Shown in pieces: positions 28,303 through 35,834 of a DNA stretch of 64,000 nucleotides. This DNA is from Tissierellia bacterium (GTDB lineage: Bacteria > Bacillota > Clostridia > Tissierellales > Peptoniphilaceae): the NCBI GenBank assembly GCA_030537875.1, contig JAUNVC010000004.1, forward strand, positions 1-64,000, in the 5' to 3' direction. The position numbers and the translations under genes are program-made. A model generated the notes under the pieces. It was given only the letters and a program-made list of their open reading frames with translations, ran no database searches and was not told where the DNA came from. How positions within the stretch are numbered: position 1 is the first letter of the stretch; the number at the start of each line of letters is the position of its first letter.

Positions 28303-29086
28303 GACAATTTACCAGCATTATAAGTAATAAAATAGTATGATAAGCTTCTAAGAATGAATCAACAGTATCTTTTTTAGACAAAGATATTTTTAAAAAACTA
28401 AAAATTTGCTCCTTAGATAATTCAACAATTTCATTTGGTAAAGAACAACAAATAAGATTACTACATATCAATAATTCGGTTAAAAGATCTACATTATTAA
28501 TTTTTAAGCAATAAATAATATAGGTAAGAATATATTCATATAAATCATATTTCTCAAAGGTTGTCTGAATTAATTTACAGATTCTAACACGGTTGAAAAA
28601 GGAAAGATAAAATATAATGTGTGTGAAATAATATATTTCCGAAACATTTGGACAACCTCTAGTTAAATAATCAAAATATTTTGATTGTTTAAGTATTGAA
28701 AGCAGCCTTTCATGATTGAAACCATTTATTAATTCTTTATAGCATATATCTTCCATTTGAGAAAGAAAAAAATTATCATTGATGCTATTAGTACATATGT
28801 CTATAGAAATATCTAAATTTAACAGGTGCATATAGCTTATTAACAGATTTGTAGTTGAATAAGTTAGAAAGTTATTAAAAGATACTGCTTTTTTTAAAAA
28901 TAACTCGCTTGACCTGTATAATATCGAGTTCTTATCTAGATTATTAGAAAAAATATTACAAACTAAGATTTCTGATTGCAATTTCTCATATTCAATATGA
29001 TATTTTGACGGAACAAATAAAAGATAGCGTGAATATTTATTAATCCAAATATCCACGCTGTCTTTTACATGATTATTGAATTGCAA
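28292..29086 (-). CDS. Unrecognised 264-residue protein, second gene of the AT-rich operon
   Basis: No family recognised. I take TTG at 29086 as the start because it overlaps the peptide gene's end by 14 nt and a purine-rich GAGAGA stretch lies a few nt ahead; the next in-frame Met is far inside. The sequence appears all-helical and rich in Ile, Leu, Asn and Lys, with helices of similar length that could form a repeat-type solenoid, as in the next gene. No signal peptide is seen. The cysteines are scattered and not arranged as a metal site. Function unknown. Confidence 0.65.
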   Translation of the reverse strand: MQFNNHVKDSVDIWINKYSRYLLFVPSKYHIEYEKLQSEILVCNIFSNNLDKNSILYRSSELFLKKAVSFNNFLTYSTTNLLISYMHLLNLDISIDICTNSINDNFFLSQMEDICYKELINGFNHERLLSILKQSKYFDYLTRGCPNVSEIYYFTHIIFYLSFFNRVRICKLIQTTFEKYDLYEYILTYIIYCLKINNVDLLTELLICSNLICCSLPNEIVELSKEQIFSFLKISLSKKDTVDSFLEAYHTILLLIMLVNCREK

Positions 29087-29255
29087 AGATCATCTCTCTA
29101 GCAAAAGTGTTGATTGTATCCTCTTGACGAGATCCTCCACCTCTCGTAGGCTTGTAGATTTGGATGAATTTCCATTGAGGATCGCTCTCACCGTTAGCTC
29201 TCGAATTGAAGCTAAATCTTAGATATTGCTCTTCTTTATTGAAATCTATCTTCAT
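29073..29255 (-). CDS. Small peptide, candidate secreted/precursor peptide
   Basis: 60-residue product preceded by AAGGGGG and by a near-consensus promoter, so it is very likely expressed. It begins MKIDFNKEEQYLRFSF, has a middle with Asp-Pro-Gln-Trp and a Thr-Arg-Gly-Gly-Gly-Ser-Arg run near residues 37-43, and ends FAREMIFAIQ. It has no cysteines, no Sec signal peptide and no membrane helix. As first gene of an operon that ends in an ABC exporter it could be an exported or modified peptide with a leader, but it could also be a small intracellular protein. I recognise no peptide class. Confidence 0.65.
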   Translation of the reverse strand: MKIDFNKEEQYLRFSFNSRANGESDPQWKFIQIYKPTRGGGSRQEDTINTFAREMIFAIQ

Positions 29256-29303
29256 GGTTGTTATACCCCCTTATATAGTATGGATTACTGTCCATCAAAT
29301 ATT

Positions 29304-29332
29304 AATATACCATATGATAATTCACAAGTCAA
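29304..29332 (-). promoter_or_regulatory. Strong promoter of the AT-rich peptide operon
   Basis: On the minus strand -35 TTGACT (29332-29327) and -10 TATATT (29309-29304) have a 17-bp spacer and a TGG extended -10. The start of transcription should be near 29297, giving a leader of about 40 nt before the peptide gene. Confidence 0.8.
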
Positions 29333-29561
29333 TAGAATTTAAAATAATTATTTTGATTAACTAACAAAATCTAAAAAAATAATTTAAGGGAGTAACCTAA
29401 TAGCAATTTTTCAAAATATATTAATTTTATTATTTAGATGTTTTGACAATAAAGAATTATTGTATTAAAAATTATATTTATATATTATAATGTGCAATTA
29501 GATAAAAGCCTCTAATTATTAAACAATTCTAGAAAATTTATTGTTATCATACAGAGAACAC
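29333..29561. other. AT-rich stretch without a recognisable gene
   Basis: No reading frame with a credible start and ribosome site is visible in this interval. It contains a TTGACA box on the plus strand (near 29453) without a matching -10 and a 7-bp inverted repeat (29496-29502 with 29511-29517) without a T-run. It lies between the peptide operon promoter and the terminator of tRNA-Leu. Confidence 0.5.
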
Positions 29562-29588
29562 AAAAAAGGACCCCATCTGGGATCCTTA
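29562..29588 (-). terminator. Terminator of tRNA-Leu
   Basis: On the minus strand the stem AGGATCCC/GGGGTCCT (one G-U pair) with a 4-nt loop is followed by a run of six T. It begins 4 nt past the tRNA CCA end. Confidence 0.8.
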
Positions 29589-29591
29589 GGT

Positions 29592-29678
29592 TGGTGCCGA
29601 GGAAGGGACTCGAACCCCCACGACTGTTACATCGGTGGATTTTGAATCCACTGCGTCTGCCAATTCCGCCACCTCGGC
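29592..29678 (-). tRNA. tRNA-Leu (anticodon CAA)
   Basis: An 87-nt class II tRNA on the minus strand with acceptor stem GCCGAGG/CCTCGGC, discriminator A and encoded CCA (plus 29592-29594). The anticodon stem GTGGA/TCCAC encloses TTCAAAA, giving anticodon CAA for UUG. The long variable arm and GGTTCGAGTCC T-arm are present. Its 3' end faces the AT-rich operon. Confidence 0.95.
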
Positions 29679-29686
29679 ATGGGACT

Positions 29687-29715
29687 ATTATACCTTAATT
29701 CGGACAGACATGCAA
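29687..29715 (-). promoter_or_regulatory. Promoter of tRNA-Leu
   Basis: Minus-strand -35 TTGCAT (29715-29710) and consensus -10 TATAAT (29692-29687) with a 17-bp spacer, ending 8 bp before the tRNA 5' end. Confidence 0.75.
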
Positions 29716-29749
29716 GGGGTTTTATAAAAAAATTTAGGACTTTGTTTCA

Positions 29750-29778
29750 GTGACAAATATGGCCAAATATGCTATTAT
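29750..29778 (+). promoter_or_regulatory. Promoter of polA
   Basis: -35 GTGACA (29750-29755), 17-bp spacer, -10 TATTAT (29773-29778) with TGC extended -10. Transcription would start near 29785, about 64 nt before the chosen polA ATG; this argues against an in-frame start at 29750. Confidence 0.65.
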
Positions 29779-29848
29779 AAATGTAGTTTCATTGAAGGAA
29801 GACATTCGTGATATCGATGGTAGAGTTGTAAGAGATAAAGGGGTTATT

Positions 29849-32455
29849 ATGAGTACATTTTTAGTAATTGATGGTTCTTCGCTGGTCAATCGGGCATTTT
29901 ATGCCCTACCTCCATTGACCAATCGAAAGGGAATTCAAACCAACGCTATTTTTGGATTTGTGCGTATGTTTGATAAGTTGTTGGAAGAGTATGAGCCTAG
30001 CCATGTGGCGATTTTATTTGATCCCAAGGGTCCCACCTTCCGACATGATTTATATGATGATTACAAGGGTACGAGGATGAAGTTCCCACCGGAACTCAGT
30101 TATCAAATTACACTTTTGAAAGATCTATTGGGAAAACGTGGTTTTGCCATTGTGGAACAACCCGGTATGGAGGCCGATGATATGGCGGGAAGTTTATCCC
30201 GTGCCTTTGGAGATGGGTTGGATATCCTTCTTGTCACCGGAGATAGAGATTATCTCCAGTTGGTCAATGAACATACCAAAGTTTTGTACACCCGTCGTGG
30301 TATCAGCGATACCATCCTCTACGACGAGGCAAAGGTCGAGGAGGAATATGGGATGAATCCCCAGGCCCTGATTGAGTTGAAGGCTCTCATGGGAGATTCA
30401 TCGGATAATATTCCTGGAGTGGCCGGTGTTGGTGAAAAGACCGGAACCAAGCTCATTCAACAGTTTGGAACCTTGGAAGAAATCTATGACCATTTGGATG
30501 AGGTCAAGGGAAAGGCACTGAAAGAAAAATTGACAGACCAACGGGATATGGCCTTTCTTTCCAGGGATTTGGGTCGTATCAAATGTGATTGTCCTGTGGA
30601 AGAAGGGGATTTCTATCTACCCAAGGAAGCCGATGAAGATGGACTCCAAGAAATCTACCGAGATTTAGAGTTCAAGGAAATGATTGAAGAGGAGGAACTG
30701 CCTTCAGCGGAAGCACCGGAATTTCTTTTCTTAGAGGAAGAAAAACTGCTTCAAGAGTTGCCAAACATCGTTAAGGACGGAAAGAATATTTCTTGTAAGG
30801 TGTTTTTCCGTCATTCTTATCACAGGGAGGAACCCTTTGCCTTTGGCATTATGACGGATAAAGCCTACTTGGTCAAAGACCCCAAAGCAGTGGAGAAATT
30901 TTATGAGAAATTAAAGGATGTGGATCTCATCGGTTGGGAGATTAAAGAGGATCAGTATTATCTCATTCATCGCAGACATTTTGAGGGAAATCCCTATTAT
31001 TTTGATGTGTCTTTGGCGGCCTATCTTCTCGATCCCACCCAATCCACCGATGCCTTGCAGTCCATGTACAAAAAATACTACGGAACGTCAGCAATCAATC
31101 ATCAAGATCTTTTAAGTGCCCATAAAAAGAAGGCCATAGATGAGTTTAGCGAAGAAGAATTGGGCGGTGCTTTGGCTTCGTCCCTGCATCAAATACAATG
31201 CCTCCATGGAAAACAAGCACCCTTATTGACCGATCTAAACATGGATCATTTGTTCCGTGATATTGAGATGCCGCTCACCGAAGTGTTGGCACAGATGGAG
31301 TCGGTTGGGTTCAAGATGGAGAGTGATTTTTTGTACAACCTTGGAGAGGAGTTTTCCAAGGATTTGGATTCCATGGAAAAGAAAATTCACCAGCTGGCTG
31401 GGGAAGAGTTTAACATTCAATCTCCCAAACAGCTCTCCCATATTCTCTTTGAAAAATTAGAGCTTCCCGTAATTAAAAAGACCAAAACCGGATATTCCAC
31501 GGATCAGGAAGTGTTGGAGAAATTGGCCGCAGAACATGAATTGCCCGAGTTGATCTTGGGCTATCGTCAGGATAGTAAACTCAAAAGCACCTATGTTGAT
31601 GGAATGCTGGATCTCATCGATGAAGATGGTCGCTTGCGCACCACCTTCCAGCAAACCAAGACGGCCACCGGTAGGATTTCTTCCACTGAACCCAATTTGC
31701 AAAATATTCCCATGCGAACGGAGAAGGGCCGGGTTCTTAGAAAAGCCTTTGTGGCAGAAGAAGGATATGTGCTCTTTGACTTGGACTATTCTCAAATTGA
31801 ATTGCGTGTCCTCGCTGCGGTCAGCGGAGAAGAAAAGATGATTCAAGGGTTTGAGGGTGCCTTGGATATTCACAGGCAGACAGCTTCGGAAGTCTTTGAT
31901 GTACCCTATGAAGAGGTGACAAAAACAGAACGTTCCCATGCCAAGGCCGTAAATTTTGGAATTGTGTATGGAATCAGTGATTATGGTTTGAGCAGAAACT
32001 TAAACATTGGAAGAAAACAAGCCGCAGAATATATCAAAAATTATTTTGAAAAATTCCCTGCGGTCAAGGCCTACATGGATCGGATTATTGAGCAAGCGAA
32101 AGAGGATGGGTATGTGGAAACCTTACTCCATCGAAGAAGATATATTCCCGAGCTTTCCAGCAGGAATTTCAATATTCGGAGTTTCGGAGAGAGGGTGGCG
32201 CTTAATACACCCATTCAAGGAACGGCCGCCGATATTATCAAACTAGCCATGGTACAGGTGTACCAGTATTTGAAAGAACATAACCTAAAAAGTCGATTGA
32301 TTTTAACCATTCACGATGAGTTGATCTTGGAAGTGCCGGAAGAGGAAGTGAACAGGATTCAAGGACCGGTGGAAGAGATTATGACCCATGTGCTTGATAT
32401 GGGTGTGACTCTCAAAGTGGATGGAGGCATCAGTAAAAATTGGTACGAGGCGTGA
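29849..32455 (+). CDS. polA: DNA polymerase I
   Basis: 868 residues. The 5'-3' exonuclease domain (about 1-290) starts MSTFLVIDGSSLVNRAFYAL and has EADDMAGSL and GDSSDNIPGVAGVGEKTG. A middle domain of 3'-5' exonuclease fold (about 310-475) lacks the acidic residues of a proofreading site, as in many Gram-positive PolA proteins. The polymerase domain has motif A DYSQIELR near 646 and IHDELILEVP near 821. AAAGGGG precedes ATG 29849; a longer frame from 29750 would start at the promoter. It fills gaps in repair and lagging-strand processing. coaE follows after 1 nt, a conserved pairing. Confidence 0.96.
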   Translation: MSTFLVIDGSSLVNRAFYALPPLTNRKGIQTNAIFGFVRMFDKLLEEYEPSHVAILFDPKGPTFRHDLYDDYKGTRMKFPPELSYQITLLKDLLGKRGFAIVEQPGMEADDMAGSLSRAFGDGLDILLVTGDRDYLQLVNEHTKVLYTRRGISDTILYDEAKVEEEYGMNPQALIELKALMGDSSDNIPGVAGVGEKTGTKLIQQFGTLEEIYDHLDEVKGKALKEKLTDQRDMAFLSRDLGRIKCDCPVEEGDFYLPKEADEDGLQEIYRDLEFKEMIEEEELPSAEAPEFLFLEEEKLLQELPNIVKDGKNISCKVFFRHSYHREEPFAFGIMTDKAYLVKDPKAVEKFYEKLKDVDLIGWEIKEDQYYLIHRRHFEGNPYYFDVSLAAYLLDPTQSTDALQSMYKKYYGTSAINHQDLLSAHKKKAIDEFSEEELGGALASSLHQIQCLHGKQAPLLTDLNMDHLFRDIEMPLTEVLAQMESVGFKMESDFLYNLGEEFSKDLDSMEKKIHQLAGEEFNIQSPKQLSHILFEKLELPVIKKTKTGYSTDQEVLEKLAAEHELPELILGYRQDSKLKSTYVDGMLDLIDEDGRLRTTFQQTKTATGRISSTEPNLQNIPMRTEKGRVLRKAFVAEEGYVLFDLDYSQIELRVLAAVSGEEKMIQGFEGALDIHRQTASEVFDVPYEEVTKTERSHAKAVNFGIVYGISDYGLSRNLNIGRKQAAEYIKNYFEKFPAVKAYMDRIIEQAKEDGYVETLLHRRRYIPELSSRNFNIRSFGERVALNTPIQGTAADIIKLAMVQVYQYLKEHNLKSRLILTIHDELILEVPEEEVNRIQGPVEEIMTHVLDMGVTLKVDGGISKNWYEA

Positions 32456-32456
32456 T

Positions 32457-33011
32457 ATGCGAGTTGTAACCGGACCGATGGGCTCGGGGAAGACCACCGT
32501 GTTGCAGATTTTAAAAGATAAGGGGTTTTCCGTTCTACGGGCCGATGATTTGGCAAAGAATTTCATGGATGAAGATTTTTTTCAGAGGATGAAAGAAAGG
32601 TTTCCCTTTGTGTCCAGCCGAGAACAATTTTCGACGGAATTTTTCCAAAGAAGAGATCTCAAACTTTGGGTGGAACGGGAAATTCATCCCAAGGTATATG
32701 GGGAACTTCGTCACAGTTCTGTGGACTTTGCGGAAATCCCCCTCTATTTTGAATCATGGGAAATTGCCAGAGAGGCGGGTTTTATTCCCCATTCTGTGGT
32801 GTATGTCACCTTAGATAAGGCGCTTCGCATGGAACGGCTGAAAAAATACCGTGCCATGGGAGAAGAGGAGATTTCTCTTAGGGAACAGTATTTTATGAAG
32901 GAAGAAAGAAAGATGAGACTGAGCGATTATATACTGTACAATGATGGCTCCTTGGAAACATTAAAGGAAAGGGTGGAGGAATATCTCCGATGCGAAAACT
33001 TAGATCTCTAA
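32457..33011 (+). CDS. coaE: Dephospho-CoA kinase
   Basis: 184 residues; it phosphorylates dephospho-CoA in the last step of coenzyme A synthesis. The N-terminal P-loop is GPMGSGKTTV at 6-15 (family usually GxTGxIGSGKS), followed by RADDLAKNFM in place of the DAD motif, IHPKV, and IPLYFE for the usual PLLFE. It is somewhat diverged but keeps the pattern and the conserved place after polA. The ATG at 32457 is 1 nt after the polA stop; an in-frame ATG at 32421 inside polA would put an extra 12 residues before the P-loop. It overlaps the next gene by 22 nt. Confidence 0.85.
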   Translation: MRVVTGPMGSGKTTVLQILKDKGFSVLRADDLAKNFMDEDFFQRMKERFPFVSSREQFSTEFFQRRDLKLWVEREIHPKVYGELRHSSVDFAEIPLYFESWEIAREAGFIPHSVVYVTLDKALRMERLKKYRAMGEEEISLREQYFMKEERKMRLSDYILYNDGSLETLKERVEEYLRCENLDL

Positions 33012-33637
33012 TAAAATTGGTACTTTGGCTCCTATGTATTTTTGTGGTTGCCAATTTGGTGCTGACCTACTATTTGCCGTTGGAATATGAAGATGAAATC
33101 CAACGGATTGCAAAGGAAAATCACGTAGATCCGGCACTGATTTGTGCTCTCATTAAAACGGAAAGTAGTTTCAATAAGGATGCCATCTCATCGAAACATG
33201 CCTTGGGGTTGACCCAACTCATGCCAAGTACCATTCAGTACATTTCAGAAAAGTACGATATTCCCGTGACGATTCAGTCGGTCTTTGAACCAGAGACCAA
33301 CATCCGGGTGGGGGTCATGTATTTGAAAGATCTCATGGATAGATTTGGTGATGAAGATTTGGCTCTCATGGCCTATAATGCTGGGCCAAGCGTGGTACGC
33401 CGTTGGATTGAAGAGGGAAAACTCTTGCATCTGGATGCCGAATTACAGGCGGTACCCTATCCAGAAACAAGAAATTATGTGCTAAAGATACGAAAAACTC
33501 GGGAATACTATGATAAGTATCTCCGGCAGCCTTATCGGATTCCCAAAGAGTTTAAGCGGCTCATGCATCAATTACGCCATGAATCTCAAGATGTATTAAA
33601 GAAAGCGAAAGAAAAGTTGGGAGAGAACCTATTTTGA
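32990..33637 (+). CDS. Membrane-anchored lytic murein transglycosylase (SLT domain)
   Basis: 215 residues. One membrane helix (about 7-28) anchors a compact SLT/goose-lysozyme-type domain: ALIKTESSFNKDA with the catalytic Glu near 52, GLTQLMPST, and LALMAYNAGPSVVRRW, ending in a basic, helical C-terminus. It cleaves the glycan backbone with anhydro product formation. The gene overlaps coaE by 22 nt and the next lipoprotein gene by 1 nt, so polA-coaE-SLT-SBP are one transcriptional unit. Confidence 0.9.
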   Translation: MRKLRSLIKLVLWLLCIFVVANLVLTYYLPLEYEDEIQRIAKENHVDPALICALIKTESSFNKDAISSKHALGLTQLMPSTIQYISEKYDIPVTIQSVFEPETNIRVGVMYLKDLMDRFGDEDLALMAYNAGPSVVRRWIEEGKLLHLDAELQAVPYPETRNYVLKIRKTREYYDKYLRQPYRIPKEFKRLMHQLRHESQDVLKKAKEKLGENLF

Positions 33638-35175
33638 TGAAAAGAACCTTAGGATACAGTATTACGATTCTTTTTCTCATCCTATGTATGTGGGGTTGTG
33701 ACAGAGAGGATCAAGTGAAGGAAGAGGATGATTTTAACTTTCTCATTGCGAGAGAAGCGGAGATTTCCGTTCCTCTCACTCCATTTACGTCTCTGGACCC
33801 ACTGACCACCTCGAATTTAAGTTATTTTTACTTGAGTTCCTTGGTCTATGAAGGTCTTTACACATTGGATGATCACTACAGACCCAAGGAATTATTGGCC
33901 TTGGAGACCGAGGAGGAAGGAGATAAGACTCTGGTCGTTCGTTTGCGAGACGGTATTACCTTCCATGACGGCAGTCCCTTGCAAGCCAAAGATGTTCTCT
34001 TTTCTCTGCAACGATTGCAACATCAGAAGGAAGGACCCTATGTCGCCATGTTCATGGGAGATAGGACAGGGGAATTTCCTTTGCATGGAGAGGCCATCAA
34101 CAACACGACCATTCGGTTTACTTACACAGGAGAGGGACCTTTCCTCAAAGAATATTTGATTTTTCCCGTGGTGAGTCAACATAGTGATTTTGTTTCCATG
34201 CCCATGGGAACGGGACCCTTCGCCTTTGATCGATATTATGAAAAGAAAGAACTAAAACTCAAACGATACGAAAACTATCATGATGAATTGCCCACCATTG
34301 TCGGGATTCGTGGTGTGGTGATGGAAGATGAAGATCTGATTTATACCTCTCTAGAAACGGGGAGGGTACAGGCCTCCACCTCATGGGGCAAAGAATATTA
34401 TCGTTTTTTTAACAATGAAAAATACAAGGCCAAGACCTTTTCTTCCAATAAATGTTTTTTTCTATACCTTCGTCCCGAGGGTACATTGGAAGAAAAATCC
34501 ATGCGAGAGGCCTTATCCAAAGCCATCAATAAAGATGCCATCATCAAAGATGTGTTTTTCGACCATGGCATCAAAACCACAGGTTTTATAAACCCCAATT
34601 CCTATCTCTATAATCTCCACCAGGACAATCAAAACATGGATCGGGCAAAGCAACTTCTTGGGGAAAGAGAGGGGAGCGATATTGCTCTCTATTACTATGA
34701 AAAGAATGAAGAGCATCTCCTCATTGCCGCCAAGTTAAAACAGGATTGGGAGGAATTGGGAGTCAGTGTCACCTTAAAGGGATCGGGACAAAGAAGTTTC
34801 GAGGAATTTGTCGATAGCTTGGGTACCGAGACCTATCATGTGGCGCTGATGGCCATGCACACCAATTTGATTGGTGATTATCCCGTGGTCTTAACCAATG
34901 GAGGGATTTTTCCCAATATCCCAGGAGAGTTGGTAGACTACGCGGCGGCTCTCAAAGCCACCACCACGCTGGAGGATATGAAAAAGATCCACCAAACCTT
35001 GGATGCGTTGATTCGAGATGTGGACGTATTTATCCCTCTTATCTTTACGGAGGAAGCCTTTATCTATTCAAAATCCATTATGGGAGATTTTCGTTCGAAC
35101 AATGTCTTTCCCTATAGAGATTTGAAGACGGCTTATTTCACCACCAGCAATGAAGAAGAAAAAGAAGAGGAATGA
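33637..35175 (+). CDS. Solute-binding lipoprotein (SBP family 5, peptide/nickel type)
   Basis: 512 residues. The signal ends in lipobox CMWGC (Cys21). The family 5 fold is shown by YEGLYTLDD, RLRDGITFHDGSPLQAKDVLFSL and MGTGPFAFDRYYEKKE, and by MREALSKAINKDAII in the second lobe. ATG at 33637 overlaps the SLT stop; a TTG one codon earlier is also possible. As with the lipoprotein at 1373, there are no permease or ATPase genes beside it. It sits after a cell-wall hydrolase, so muropeptide or peptide binding is a reasonable guess only. Confidence 0.85.
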   Translation: MKRTLGYSITILFLILCMWGCDREDQVKEEDDFNFLIAREAEISVPLTPFTSLDPLTTSNLSYFYLSSLVYEGLYTLDDHYRPKELLALETEEEGDKTLVVRLRDGITFHDGSPLQAKDVLFSLQRLQHQKEGPYVAMFMGDRTGEFPLHGEAINNTTIRFTYTGEGPFLKEYLIFPVVSQHSDFVSMPMGTGPFAFDRYYEKKELKLKRYENYHDELPTIVGIRGVVMEDEDLIYTSLETGRVQASTSWGKEYYRFFNNEKYKAKTFSSNKCFFLYLRPEGTLEEKSMREALSKAINKDAIIKDVFFDHGIKTTGFINPNSYLYNLHQDNQNMDRAKQLLGEREGSDIALYYYEKNEEHLLIAAKLKQDWEELGVSVTLKGSGQRSFEEFVDSLGTETYHVALMAMHTNLIGDYPVVLTNGGIFPNIPGELVDYAAALKATTTLEDMKKIHQTLDALIRDVDVFIPLIFTEEAFIYSKSIMGDFRSNNVFPYRDLKTAYFTTSNEEEKEEE

Positions 35176-35186
35176 AAGGAGATTCT

Positions 35187-35687
35187 ATGAAAAAAATAAC
35201 TATCGTTTTCATGACATGTGTTCTCATCGTTTTCAGTGGGGGATGTACGAAGAACCCCACAGTGAAAGATGAGGTTAAAACCCCGGTTCAACAAAAGGCA
35301 ACTCAGACGGTGGATGGGAAGAAAGAGGATGGTCCAAGAAAATTGACCACCGCCAAGGAAATGCCTGTCAACATTTCAAAGGATAAGGTGACAGCCGTTC
35401 ACATCAAATCCAAAATGTTTGAAGAAGAGGTTCGTGAGGTGAAATTGACGGGAGAGGAGAAAGAGGCCTTCCTTGACTATCTCAATGAACTGACCTACAC
35501 TTTGGCGTTGGGAGATGAAAACAGGGATGATTGGATCAACTGGGTGATTTTAGATTATGTGGATGAGTCCGATCCTTCCATCATTGTCCATGAGCTTCTC
35601 TTCATCGACAAGATGGGACAGCTCGACGGAATCAATATGATTTTTGACGGCTATGATGCGGAGGAATTCAAAACCTATGTGAAATAA
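35187..35687 (+). CDS. Small lipoprotein of unknown function
   Basis: 166 residues with signal and lipobox FSGGC (Cys19), a Lys/Thr-rich linker, then a domain of about 100 residues with alternating strands and one helix (EEKEAFLDYLNELTYT). I do not recognise a family. The ATG at 35187 follows AAAGGAG by 6 nt; an in-frame ATG at 35172 would add five residues and overlaps the previous stop. It is the last gene of the polA unit before the rnf operon. Confidence 0.7.
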   Translation: MKKITIVFMTCVLIVFSGGCTKNPTVKDEVKTPVQQKATQTVDGKKEDGPRKLTTAKEMPVNISKDKVTAVHIKSKMFEEEVREVKLTGEEKEAFLDYLNELTYTLALGDENRDDWINWVILDYVDESDPSIIVHELLFIDKMGQLDGINMIFDGYDAEEFKTYVK

Positions 35688-35834
35688 AGAGAGGGGATTG
35701 TGGTTACCCATACGGGAAAACTGCACTTCCCTCTTCATCTTTGGTGAAAACCAAAGAAAAATGTATTGGGACTTTAAATGAAGAAGACAATATGATATAC
35801 TTTAGGTAGAACCAAATATTCGGAGGTGAGCGTC

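Noticed and set aside
29453..29490. TTGACA box with later TATAAT on the plus strand in the AT-rich stretch
   Set aside because: The spacing between the boxes does not fit a promoter and no gene follows in that direction before the tRNA terminator.
29750..29848. Longer polA start at 29750
   Set aside because: This ATG-like region overlaps the predicted -35/-10 and lacks a ribosome site; the conserved PolA N-terminus begins at 29849 after AAAGGGG.
35736..35753. Hairpin CTTTGGT-GAAA-ACCAAAG before rnfC as a terminator
   Set aside because: There is no T-run on the plus strand after the stem, and on the minus strand no gene would use it. It may be a leader structure but I cannot support a function.
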